From assembly GCA_015832175.1 (NCBI GenBank), contig WJXW01000012.1, positions 1,694,001-1,758,000 on the forward strand: a DNA stretch of 64,000 nt, read 5' to 3'. This document shows positions 44,301 to 55,092 of this stretch, piece after piece (position 1 is the stretch's first letter; each line of letters begins with the position of its first letter). This DNA comes from Paraphaeosphaeria minitans. Lineage: Eukaryota > Ascomycota > Dothideomycetes > Pleosporales > Didymosphaeriaceae. The notes beneath the pieces were generated by a model. The model did not search any database. It saw only the letters and a list, made by a program, of their open reading frames with translations, and was not told the DNA's origin. A program made the translations under genes and the position numbers.

Positions 44301-45666
44301 TCGCTTCAAACAGAACCTGAAGGCTTCTTTGATGATACTGTATGCTCGAGCTTTACCGTTTACTGGAGGAACGGCTTCAGATGACCTACAGAAAGAGAGA
44401 AGCAGGGTACTCAGCCGGGAGGTCAAACTGGGCAGTGTTGACATTGTGGAGACATTGCTAGAGTTGAGATATCACCCTGACGGAACGAATTATCATCGAC
44501 CAATCGAAGAAGCCATCAGGACGAATCACGAAGCTCTGTTCGACCTCTTGAAACGGTACAACGCAGACCTCTCTGTTACTCGAATGACTTCTACTGGAAC
44601 GGTATCGCTGCTTCACGTATGTGCATCTCGGCCTCTTCAGTCGCGGCCGGGTAGGTATATCGCAGAGGCTCTCATAGCCGCAGGTGTACCTCTTGAAAGC
44701 GTGGACCCGCGCATTAAGTCACCGCTTTCAATGGCCATACTGAACCAGAACTTTGACGTCGCGGCTGCGCTGGTCGAAAATGGGGCTAACGTCGATGCGC
44801 TCTATCCGCTGCAAGTTCCTGGACTAAATGGCTTAGAGACGAAACATACCACAGTGTTGGTCGAAGTTCTGTCTCAACATACCATGCGTACCATTGAATC
44901 ACTGAAGTTTTTGTTCGGCAAACGCAATGGTAGTCCGAAAGAACGGCCCGCATTCCACATCGACCCCGCTAACAGATTTTCCATCTTACATCTTCTCGCT
45001 GGCAGTCCGAATTACACGCACATTGCTCAAATCACGCCTAAGATATTCAGCCTCTGCTTGGAAACATACAATGAGCCTGAATTTATCAACTACAGGCATC
45101 CACTTCTTGGATCCGCCCTTTGCTATGCAGCAGCGAAAGGCCAGAAATCGATGGTAGATCTCCTGCTGAAACATGGAGCTGATGATAGCGTTGGTGCGGG
45201 CCCAGTGGTTAGAGACTCAGTACAGGTTTTACTTCGACCTAATGCATCCTGGACGCCACTTTGGGCTACAATACTAAAGCTTGACGAGGAATTGTCAAAA
45301 GGCATTCTTCTACCGTCTAAGGATTCTCCCTTCGACTGGATCCACTCATCTCTGTTGCAAAACCTTGATAAATGCGTCGAGTTTCTGTTGAACAACAGTG
45401 ACGATGCCCTTGCGCATCAGGCGGTGGAGAAACTCAAACAGAGGAAACGCTCGATTGAAGATGAAGAGCTCAGATGGCGGGTTGAAAGACGCAGGAATAA
45501 TCAAGCAATAGAGACAGGGGGAAATGAGCGACCTATCGATTTGGGTTTCCTACCAGGGTCGGCAAGCGAAAATGATGAGAGGAAGATTCGAGACATCCGT
45601 AGCGAGGCTGAGCCTGACTGGAGGACTGGAGAGCTCAATAGGCTTATGCGCACCACGCACCTTTAA
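41319..45666 (+). CDS. Protein kinase-ankyrin repeat fusion (RIPK4-like layout)
   Basis: Predicted 1,385 aa in five exons: 41319-41662, 41709-42542, 42589-42670, 42716-42795, 42849-45666. Introns are 46, 46, 45 and 53 nt. Intron 1 has a weak donor (GTACAG) but a good CTGAC branch site. The kinase domain spans about 70-370: glycine loop ILGQGKTF, VALK lysine K101, catalytic loop HGDMKHEN (216-223), DFG (252-254), APE (277-279) and YSFGLLIW. All catalytic residues are present, so it is probably active. After a linker, the C-terminal ~900 residues carry ankyrin repeats, e.g. GHGLLHYAAATGSLETLQHLV, PPLLCACAGGKLDCALFLLENGADPN and SALCYAAAKGQKSMVDLLLKHGAD. The divergent neighbour is a HeLo-pseudokinase. 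Confidence 0.83.
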
Positions 45667-46300
45667 ATGGGCGTCTACCTCGCTTTCATTTCACTATGCC
45701 GCTTAACAAACACTGACGTATGCCGACTTCGGTGGCTGATCAGTGCGGAACTCGCGGCCTCTTCCCTTGGCATATTAACATCCACGTTCCGAATACTCAT
45801 CTCGATATCTCACTCCACCAAATTCCGTCCCCATCGATCGTAGAGGGTCGTGCAGACGCTTCCCGAGCGTTGACTGCGGCTTTACAAATGTCTCGTCCTT
45901 TCGGTACCGTAGCCTGGATCTTCCCCCTCCAGTTATCGTTGAGCCTCATTGTGTATGCGCGGAGTACGTTGATTGCAACCAAATCGAATATTAGAGCATA
46001 ATGGCGAGAGTATTGGGTGAAGTTGTCCGAGGCGGAACTTGGAAAGGCCTGGCCAATATAGTGTTGGGGTAGATTACTGCGGTGGTGAGAGTGTTCATCC
46101 GATGGGAGATGGATACCAAGGTGCGGAAATGGGAACGGGAACATGGGCCTAGCGGCCAGTCAATATGTGTTTAGGGAAGTATTAGGTTTGTTTCCCAAGC
46201 ATAACATTCAATGCAGTCTAGTTTAAATTATGTAGGGTTCAAGAACTAGAGTTTTTACTCGATGTATCGACTCCACATCAGCCATCTCATCTGAGTCACC
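45667..46300. other. Convergent intergenic region
   Basis: 634 bp between the ends of the kinase-ankyrin and RNA-repair genes. Nothing recognisable. Confidence 0.5.
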
Positions 46301-49300
46301 TCACTCTCCACCACCCAGTCCACTGCCGAAGATCTTGTCAATTCGCGTGGCACGCTCCCACACAACCTCGCCACCATCCTCACTCTTCTTCTTGAAGTAT
46401 AAAATCCGATGTTGAGGTATAAACTCTTCATCTGTCTGTTCCGTTTTCCATTTCTCCAGCGTCGTCTCCTTAGCTCCTAAGAAACGGTCTTCATATCCCA
46501 CAATGTAATCTGAAGGGTCAAGATTTGAGTCCCAACGGAGACGGTTAAGAATATCGGAAGCCGGTCGGAGTTTGTTTGATGAGACGGGCGTGCTGGTTGC
46601 GGAAGGCGCAGGACGTATTGGGAGCTTGCGCGCAGTCGAAGGTGCGAAGTCATCCTCGGTCTCGTCGAAATCCTCTTCATCATCCGAGTGGGGCTCCATG
46701 TCAGGCATGTAGTCACCCCACTCTCGTACATCAAATTGCAGATCTTTGACTTCGACTGGTTTAGCAAGGGAAATACCAATCCAGGCTGAGCTCTCGTCAT
46801 AATATCTGTCATCCGCACGGACAAGATTGAGGAAGCGATCGAAAACCTTTTGCAAAGCGGCCTTTGCACAAACGCGTTCTTCTGGGCTGGTGAGATTATC
46901 ATCATGGCTCCGCGCCAAGCCAATGAGGTAACAGCCGTGGTAATAGGTATCCGACGAGTTCGCCTCTTGGTCCGCAAAGCGCGCAGGCCAGATCCGCGAG
47001 GAAAATTGAGGCAATGCCTTGTGGATATCTACAACGAGATTGATGCACCGCGATTCGACCCATCCAACAAGACCTTTGCCCCTTGACAATGCACGGCCCC
47101 AGTATTGGATGTCAATCTTGATGTAGCTGTCAAACGAACCGAGGAAGCTTGATACGGCAGGCTTAGACCCTGGAGGATTGACCTTGAAAAACGCCTCCCA
47201 AGTCATGCCGGGACATGATAATTGATCATCTGCCTGTCGAAGTTCGCCAACCAGCACTTGCATTCCGGGTACGGTAGCCGTATGCGCGATGTTGGAGTTC
47301 GGGGCATGAAAACCAAGAATGACCATCGCCTCTCGTGCACTGCGCTGATATCGCGGCTTCCTCTTCTGGAAGAAAGCGTCATACACCATATCGTTTTGCC
47401 AATCAAAGTTTGCGTAATGGTGGAAGAATGAGAGAATCAGGTCGCCAGCGCTAACAGATCCGGAGTCGTGAGCCAGACGCTTGCATACCCAAGACAGCAT
47501 CAGAGTAAGATGGATGCCACCGAAGTAGCCGAACTTTGCAGAATAGATGCCCCGCTCGACCGCCCATTGCCTGATAAAGTGGTAGGCCAGTCGGAAGGAG
47601 GCCATGGACGGTAAAGTGCGCTGAATATAATTGAGGTCGCGGATGGGTTTGAGCTTGCGCAACGACAGAATGGGAAGATTGAATATCGGATCGGTAGCTG
47701 ACAGATTCGCAAAAACAGGCCACCTACGATGAGTGTCAGTAAGTCGAGAAATATCGCCAAGGATGCTAAATTACCTGTCAACGACGTTCGCGGCTGGACA
47801 GTACTGCAGATCCATGTTCACTCCATTGATCGACAGTTCCAACATGGTGCCGGTGTTTGCCTCCACCCTTCGCAACAAACATGCGCCCTTACCATCTGCC
47901 TTCAGTATACGCTGGCGAGCCAACTGAAAAAATGTCTTCGAGCTGATAGACCCGATGCAGAGACAGTCGATGTCGGACTCCGGTGTCCACACGTTAAGTG
48001 CGTAAAACCCCACCGGAACGATTACCATAGGTATTTCGGACGCGTGTGAAGAATCGTCAGAGTTCCCGAGGAGTATGTCCCTGATGTGACAAAAGGCCTG
48101 CTTGTAGCGCTTCTCGTCTTCATGGCTGGGAAATGTTACGCGTTTGGAGAGAGTCTCCGTCAACTCAGCAGTGCTTGATAGCTCAGGAGGCGTGAGTTTG
48201 TGGCGCACGATACGCTTCTGGAGTATTTCTCGATCGCCCAGACTTTGATGCACCGCATTGGGAAGGATTCGGAAGCAGCCTCGGATCCCATAATGGTCGC
48301 TTGCAACAAATGCAGTGCCATCGGTGAATCCAGGCCGCCCGAATTGATTGAATCTCTTCAGCATGAATTTGTCCTGTGGACGGATGAAGATACGATCGTA
48401 ACGTTGAGGTCGGTTTTCCGCAGTACCAGATGTGTAAGCAGCAAGAGGGTTTGTGTGCGGGTCGAATGTAGCGCCGGCTTCGCCTTCAAAAAGACTATCT
48501 GGATCCAGTGCCGCCGTCTCATCAACGCCCTCCACTCTTGCAACTGCCCATGCATCCAAGAGACCAATTTCACTCATGCTCGATTCGGTTAAGTCCAAGA
48601 GGCGAGAGGTCTCCAAGGAAATCGATTTTGCCTTGACGGCTTCGTCAATCGTGTGACGAGAAGTTGGCACGTTGAAGTCGCCCGCTACGATCCAAGGGTC
48701 ATTGGGGTAATGCTTTTTTAGATGGGTAGTCACATTCTGAAGCTGAATCTTCTTCGCTGCGACTGAGCCATCTGTCAACCCAGCGGTCAAATGCACCCCG
48801 GCGACCACTAAAAGGGTTGCTTTTGAATGCTCGTTCGTGAGTATCGAAGGAAAAGAGGCCACGATCGCGCCTTTGTGGCGTCTTTTGAAAGGCACAAACT
48901 CCCAACTGAACTGCCATTTGCTGAGCATGACGATGTTGCGAAGACTGGGCAGAGGACCGATATCCGGCTGGGTAGGCGGTCCGTGCGAAGTGTATGAAAA
49001 CGTCTTACGAACTTCTTCCACCCCGAGAAAATGTGATAGAAATTCGTCAGAAACCTCTTGTAGAACAAGAACATCAGCAACAGCGGACTCCTCGAGAATG
49101 ATGTCGACTAGAAGCGGGTCTCTATCGTGGGCCGGAGGATATTCGGAATCAATCAAGACATTGTAGGTGGATACAGACAACGACTCTGGTTTCTGGAAGT
49201 CCGCTGGAGACGTCGAAGGTGTCCAGGTCTTAGCTTCCTTATTGAATACATATGTAGTCCCACCTTGCACTCCGCGGCTGTCGGAGGTTGGGGTTTCATC

Positions 49301-49993
49301 GACGACGTCCTTTCCAGAAGACAATTCTTTTATAGAATCTGATGCCATATGCCAAAATTCTGTTATGGGAGTGGGTGCTGTCTGAGTTGAGCCGGGAAGA
49401 TTGATGATGCCCCATAGTCGCATTTGGCTAGTTGTATCCGCTCCTCGGCCGGTGCTCTTTTCTCGGACAAGAATTGCTAGAGATCCAATATCAAAATCAA
49501 AAGCTGGTATTCGGTTCACTTTATCCAAAAGAAATTGACGCGCTGAAACAGAGTTGTCCTGTGCCTGTCCGACTGTGAGATGAAAGACAGATGGGCTGAC
49601 TTTCATCCCGAGTGCTTGCAGCGTTGTGGACAAGATCGATCCCAGGACACTTTCTTCGTTGGTGTCCTTGGTCCCAAGGAAAATTGTGATATCCTTGCGA
49701 TGATTGAAAGACCCTGCTCCACCCAGTGCTACCGAACGTGAGCCTGCGCGGTCAAGGTTATCTTGGAGGTGCGATTCGATTATCTCCTTTGCTTCCGGGA
49801 GGCGCTCGGGTGAAACGAAAGGATAAATGAGGTTGACATGCGGAGGCCATCTTTCGAATGCTTTATCGTACAAGGACCTTAGCTTGTCTATTTCCTCACA
49901 CCAATGTCGGGGTGGGATGATGCAGAGCGCAGTGTCGTAGGAACTTGCGGCAAAGGACGCTTGTTTGTATTGTTGTTGGTCGGAACCCGCCAT
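46301..49993 (-). CDS. Four-domain RNA end-repair protein: 2H phosphoesterase, EEP nuclease, nucleotidyltransferase, MJ1316/DUF504
   Basis: Predicted 1,213 aa in two exons (49993-47775, 47723-46301; 51-nt intron GTAATT...GTAG). Domain 1 (about 15-200) is a 2H phosphoesterase with PHVNLIYPF (52-54) and FHLTVG (138-140). Domain 2 (about 270-580) is an endonuclease/exonuclease/phosphatase with TYN, QE (312-313), GDFN (438-441), YDRIF and SDHY (565-568). Domain 3 (about 600-1000) is a poly(A)-polymerase-type transferase with DID (674-676), the third Asp in NMDLQY (728) and the PAP helical domain. Domain 4 (last ~60 residues) is an MJ1316/DUF504 module (EEFIPQHRILYFKK..VVWERATRIDKIFG), a family proposed to recognise RNA cyclic ends. 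All catalytic residues appear intact. The start MAGSDQQQ was preferred over one 24 codons upstream. Confidence 0.85.
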
Positions 49994-51479
49994 TGTCACA
50001 ATATTCAGTGCGGATGTAAATGACGAAATGAAAAGGAGTGGGCTTCCACGGGTATCATAAACCAAACGCTCGAAAAGAAAACGATAGGTATAGGTATGAG
50101 ATTATTGGGTAGAATCGCGTACACCCTTATATCTCTTATGAGATCAATTCAAATTATGCACACTCCATATCGTGACTAGCCTCCAGAGCAAGTAACCTCG
50201 ATGACTCCTACTTGGGTGTGTGTAGTTGCTGTGCGTGAGCCAGAATGACTCATTTACGCTAACCCAAATAGGACGCTGCGCCATAGTGGGGTCTCGCATG
50301 TGATTTGGTCGATTGGGGGCTAGTGACATCAGAAAGAATCCAGCCCCCGGCGTTTCGGGCATGTAAAGCTGCAGTACCTGGTGCGGATTATCTTTATACG
50401 GGTTGCCAGTCTTGAATGGATGGTGGTGTACCTACCTACTTGCAACCCGCGCATGCGCATCTCTTCACAGCAGGAAACCAGCAATGCCTGCCAGAGCGAC
50501 GCCGCCAACAACACCATCCAGCCTACAGTGCCTCCTGTAATTACAGATGTGTCTTGCGATTCTAATGATCAATGTCCTATCATCACTGACGAGGGATGAA
50601 GAGAGACTCATCAGTTTTTGGAGCAACAAAAGTCTCCGTACCTCTTCTGGCAAAGTTGTTGGCTTCCAGAGGGCTTCCCGTCGTTATCACAGCTCTGCGA
50701 ACCACCTGCTAATACTCCGTCCTCTGGATAGCAGCATTAATACCGATCTCTGGAATATTCGTGCACACATGTCGCAATTGGTGTACATAAACATGGCATT
50801 TTGGAGCACGTGAATAGGGTTGCATTAGTAGAGAATTGAAGCGTATCGAAAGCTGCAAGTACGACAAATGGGCCGTCAAGTACAGCAATTCTAACCGGTT
50901 TTTTCAAAGGGCAAGTGACTCTTCGTTCAGTAGGTATCGGACTGTAGGTACGAGAAAAAGTAAACGGGGCATGAGATACGAGAGGAGACCGCAGATTTTC
51001 CATGAAGTCATCCTCTCTATCACATGGTTCCTTGCCATCCCAGAGATAGAGCCCTTTACTAGATGAGGAAATCTGCTTCAAATGCCGTGTAATGCGCATC
51101 GAATCGACTGGTAATTGGGCGATGTGACCGACCATTCGGCATTTTTCATGACAATGGTAGTCTCGGGCAGAATGGATTCAACAACTCCAAGTTACGGGTG
51201 CCTTCGACGCCAATGGGATGGGGTTGCGCGGAAAACCTTACTCTTTACGCTCGTCCGCGCCTGTCGTAGAAATTATCTCCGCACATCGCCCAACTCGGTC
51301 ATATTAGCACTGGACCTGGATTCAACAGCAAAAAGGAATGTTTAAAGCATTCTACTGTTTCTGCTCATTGGTTTCGCATGTCTAGCACAAGCTCTTCTGC
51401 TTTTCTACTTACGCCGTTGACTTCCTGTATCATCTCGTTGCCTACCAATACAGCTTTCCCTACCATCGACGAAGTAATC
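49994..51479. other. Gene-poor region between RNA-repair and Dabb-GFA genes
   Basis: About 1.5 kb containing two promoters. Frames of up to 132 codons exist, with no recognisable domains. Confidence 0.45.
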
Positions 51480-52321
51480 ATGGCGCTCGACACCATCACG
51501 CACATCGTTCTTTTCAAATATCGCTCAGATATCACATGGAGCGACTTAGAAGACCACTTCAAATACTTCATGTCGCTGAAGACTCGTTCATTACACCCAC
51601 GAACCGCCTTGCCACTCATCAAATCGTTGCGCGCCGGAAAGAACACATCCTGGGAGCCGTTCTCTAAGGGTATGACGCATGCTTTCATCTTAGAGTTTGC
51701 TTCACAGGACGATTTGGATTACTACCTGACTGCGGAGCCGGTGCACTTGCAGTTTTCGAAGGATGCGAAACCATTGATCGAGGACTCGTTAGTTGTGGAT
51801 ATCAGAGATGGCATGCTATTCGGCGCTAAAGCGGAACATCCTCTATTGAAAGGAGAAGAGGGACTGTGGAGAGGAAGCTGTCACTGTGAGACAGTGCGTT
51901 GGACGGCGCGCTTGGAGAGTGCAGAGCATGTGCTTTGCCACTGTGCGACATGTCAGAAACTTGGGGGTGGACCATACTCCTGCAACCAAATCATTTCGAA
52001 AGACGAACTCGACATCGTTTTTGGTAATGAAAACGTCGGTGAATACAAGTACAAGGGAGCAAGCGGTAAGTGCGAGACAGACGCGTTCAAGCTGGTGCGG
52101 TTGCGCTAATCACTAGGACAGGAAAGTTTGTGCATTGCTTTTTCTGCAAGACGTGCACAAGTCACATATATCATCACCAAGATGTCATGCCCGAAAAGGT
52201 CATAGTGCGGACATTGTTGCTCGATGGTGGAGATAAGATGCCAGCTACTGGAGAAATATTCGCGGAAGGAAAACTAAATTGGGTAAAAGAGCTACGGGAT
52301 AATCTGCACTCCGACAACTGA
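51480..52321 (+). CDS. Dabb (stress-responsive A/B barrel)-GFA zinc-domain fusion protein
   Basis: Predicted 261 aa in two exons (51480-52065, 52122-52321; 56-nt intron). Residues ~3-105 are a Dabb domain: ITHIVLFKYRSDITWSDLEDHF, with the conserved SLRAGKN and THAFILEFASQDDLDYYL. Residues ~120-250 are a GFA/CENP-V-type zinc domain with GSCHCETVRW, CHCATCQKLGGG and, after the intron, HCFFCKTCTSHIYHH. These cysteines are the standard two-zinc set. GFA enzymes act on S-hydroxymethylglutathione or related carbon-sulfur adducts. Dabb barrels are dimerisation folds also used in plant polyketide cyclases. M1 here fits the Dabb start; an in-frame ATG 102 bp upstream is an alternative. Confidence 0.82.
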
Positions 52322-53116
52322 GCAACATTTCTCACCCTGCCCTTTGTATCATAATGACTCCTCTCTTTGCTTTGGCATAACAACACATGGAAACAGCTGA
52401 ATAGCCCGGAGAAGATCTAGATCTGGATTCCAATGGCAACAACACCCTTAGAACGTAGTATGGCCTAATCGAGTTCATGTGTTGCGCTTTAAATACGACT
52501 TCAATCTCCGAACAGAGTTTTCATCCGAGAAAAAGCTACACCGCGCTGCCTCGAGATCTATATTTTCTTCTAACATGGCACAACCATACTCATTGTGACC
52601 CGCGGGCTCAACGCAAACTCGTAACAATTTCTTCCTTGTACATGATCACTTGTATAGGGGCACGGTGTCGTTTCAACCATCTCCATGGGACTGTTTGGGT
52701 TTGATGATACCACCGCGTGGCGTTCGGGTATGTCACGCCCAGGCGGAGTTGACTTTGGGTATTCTTGCCAGTTGCTCCTGCTCAAAAGGCAAGACTTTCA
52801 CTTGGTTGGAGCTTATGATGGATGACGTTCTGACCTTTTTGCAACGTTAGGAGGTCAATGTTGCGTCCTTGTAATCGACCACTCTTTGGGTACTACCCAC
52901 TTGGATGGTGCAAATCTCTCGATAGGCATTCTGTCATGCCTATCAATGTCGCGATCCCATGATCGACATTCTCGGTAAGGACTTCCAGCATGTCCCGTGT
53001 TTGCCCAACGCCCACCCGCCGCATAGATGCAGAAGTGTGGGTATGGACTCCAGAATATCAAAATGTACCTACCTATCAGAACAGTCTATGTATCCTGTAG
53101 TCGGGCACATCGTTAC
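52322..53116. other. Convergent intergenic region
   Basis: About 800 bp between the Dabb-GFA and Cys-rich protein genes. No supportable gene. Confidence 0.5.
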
Positions 53117-54055
53117 CTACAAACCCCACCACATCGCTCCAGCCACACCCGCTGCCAGCGCTCCGCTGAACCTCCGTCCCGCAGCACCCGATCCCTCACC
53201 GGCACTCCCCTTCGCCTGCTTCGCCTCCTCCGCCTTGGTGTCATCACCAGATGGCATGCCCGCCTCCTTCGCAGAACCACCCCCCGACGTCAAAGCCGCC
53301 GAAGCTGCCGAAGATGAAGATGAAGACGAAACCGCCTTCTTCGCACACTTGTTCTCATATACATACTGCTCCGTCCTCCCCTCGCACGTCCCCGCTTTCC
53401 CCGCATCAAACGTGCCATTCGGATACTTCCAGCACGTCCCCGCGCCATACTGACTCCCGCCCCCGGCGCCCGTGTAGAAGATGGCAAACGCGCAGTCATC
53501 CTCCGCGCACTGGCTCAGACAGTCGACGGCGCCAGAACTCGCAGCGCAGGTCGACCAGCACGCATCGTCCGGCTCGGGGTACCCGCAGACCTGTGCGACG
53601 GCCGAAGGCGACACCGTAGCCGCGCAGGCGCCCGACGTCGTCGTCGGCGTCGCGGCGTCGTCCGCGCACGTCGGCTTGTCGAACACGGAGAGGTAGTCGC
53701 ATCCCGTCGTTCCTTTGCTCTCGTCGAATGGCTCTCCGGGATACAGCCAGCACGAGCCGGTGCCCGTGTACGGGTTTCCGGCGGCGAAGATGACGAAGTC
53801 GCAGGGCGGGTGCGCGTTGCAGTATTCCCAGCAGTTCGCTTTGCCCGAGCTCGCAACGGCCGTGCCGGGCTCGGGGGAGGGGTAGTCGCAGAGGGTGGTG
53901 AGGAGGTTTGCGGTGCATGTGGAGGTTGCGGCTGGGGCCGTGGTCGTGGATGTGAGGGCGGGCGCAGGACCGCCGGTTGCTTGTCGCAGGCCTTGGGATA
54001 GGACTGCGGGTGCGTGGGCAAGGGCTAGGGATGCCCAGATGGTGGTGGTCTTCAT
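53117..54055 (-). CDS. GPI-anchored surface protein with two PAN/Apple-like Cys-rich modules
   Basis: A single exon of 312 aa. A signal peptide (MKTTTIWASLALAHAPAVLSQG) is followed by a Thr/Ala linker. Two homologous ~90-residue modules come next, each reading C.YP.P....CW..C......C.F.IF..G.....G.CW.YP...FD..KG.C. The first runs from TLCDYPSPEP to FDKPTC, the second from QVCGYPEPDD to YENKC. A Ser/Ala/Gly-rich stalk follows, and the protein ends in a short hydrophobic segment (ALAAGVAGAMWWGL) after a small-residue site, as in GPI-anchor signals. Single-exon, GC-rich and Ser/Thr-rich: a cell-wall or membrane surface protein. Ligand unknown. Confidence 0.8.
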   Translation of the reverse strand: MKTTTIWASLALAHAPAVLSQGLRQATGGPAPALTSTTTAPAATSTCTANLLTTLCDYPSPEPGTAVASSGKANCWEYCNAHPPCDFVIFAAGNPYTGTGSCWLYPGEPFDESKGTTGCDYLSVFDKPTCADDAATPTTTSGACAATVSPSAVAQVCGYPEPDDACWSTCAASSGAVDCLSQCAEDDCAFAIFYTGAGGGSQYGAGTCWKYPNGTFDAGKAGTCEGRTEQYVYENKCAKKAVSSSSSSSAASAALTSGGGSAKEAGMPSGDDTKAEEAKQAKGSAGEGSGAAGRRFSGALAAGVAGAMWWGL

Positions 54056-55092
54056 GGTTGATTGTGTAAGCGAGTGTGGTACCTAGTGAGCGTGGGTGCG
54101 CAATTGCGAATGCAGGGCAAAAATGATATGAAAAGGGGAGACTGAGATGAGGATGGATCCGGGGACGCACTGCCACATATATCCCCTCCCTGCATGGCCA
54201 GAACTAGAACGCCCAAGGCAAATTTAATTGACTGTTCTCCAAGCAATTGGAGAGCTGCCTAACTCAGGTAGAGAGGATCGTATCGGCTACGGGGTTTCAT
54301 CTTGGCCCCCATTTGCGCTGTGATTAGTGAAAACCGCTAGTCTGGCTTGGCTGGCCAATCCCTTGTGTCATACCAGCCCTATCTTGAGCGCCGTCAATCA
54401 TGCTAGGATGCAGTTGAGTCATGTACACCTCCTCTCGTCCTTGCTAGCAATGCCATCGTGGATCGTCAGTCGTATACCACCTATTTCCACTACGAAGAAC
54501 GCATGTGGATGGCATGGTAGCATTCGCATACATTGAGGCATTGGTACCTACAGGCTCAGCCGCCGAGTATGCGCACCTACTCAAACACACCTCAACGCTT
54601 ACCCCTAGGACCGCGAATGCCGATCTGGCCTTGGCCATCGCTAGGGTCTCAGTGCTACCGTCTACTAAGCTACCGAGCCATGTACACCACGAAAGCAGCA
54701 TGGTGTTCTCGAGATGCGCGATCTGGGGGTTTTGGTGGGTCTGAGAATGCTTACGGGTGCGCCGGCAACGTCTTGGGGACCTGGGCCAAACCAAGGTACC
54801 ATTCGTGCTGTACATGGCCATGTAGGTGGATACATGGCAGTGACTTTGGTATCAACTTACGCAGAAGACGTTACCTATAGAAGACTAGAGTTGCCAGTGG
54901 GCGTTAAACTAACATCAATACTAGTATTGATTTTAGTATGCAATAACCTTATTGCTACAGGGAGATATGATACATACATTTACATTCCAACGCAGTGGTA
55001 TGGTACGTGAACGTGAACGCGAACGCGAACGTATAAGCTAGACAAGTATACAAGATCGTCCACATGCACGACAGAACCTTTCCGCTGTCCAC
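54056..55092. other. Intergenic region with a short GAACGY repeat
   Basis: About 1 kb without a recognisable gene. At 55009-55032 lies a short array of GAACGT/GAACGC hexamers, close to the 3' end of the RCC1 gene. Confidence 0.5.

Noticed and set aside
49994..50065. Upstream start for the RNA-repair protein
   Set aside because: The extra 24 residues are hydrophobic and unrelated to the 2H domain. MAGSDQQQ fits the domain boundary.
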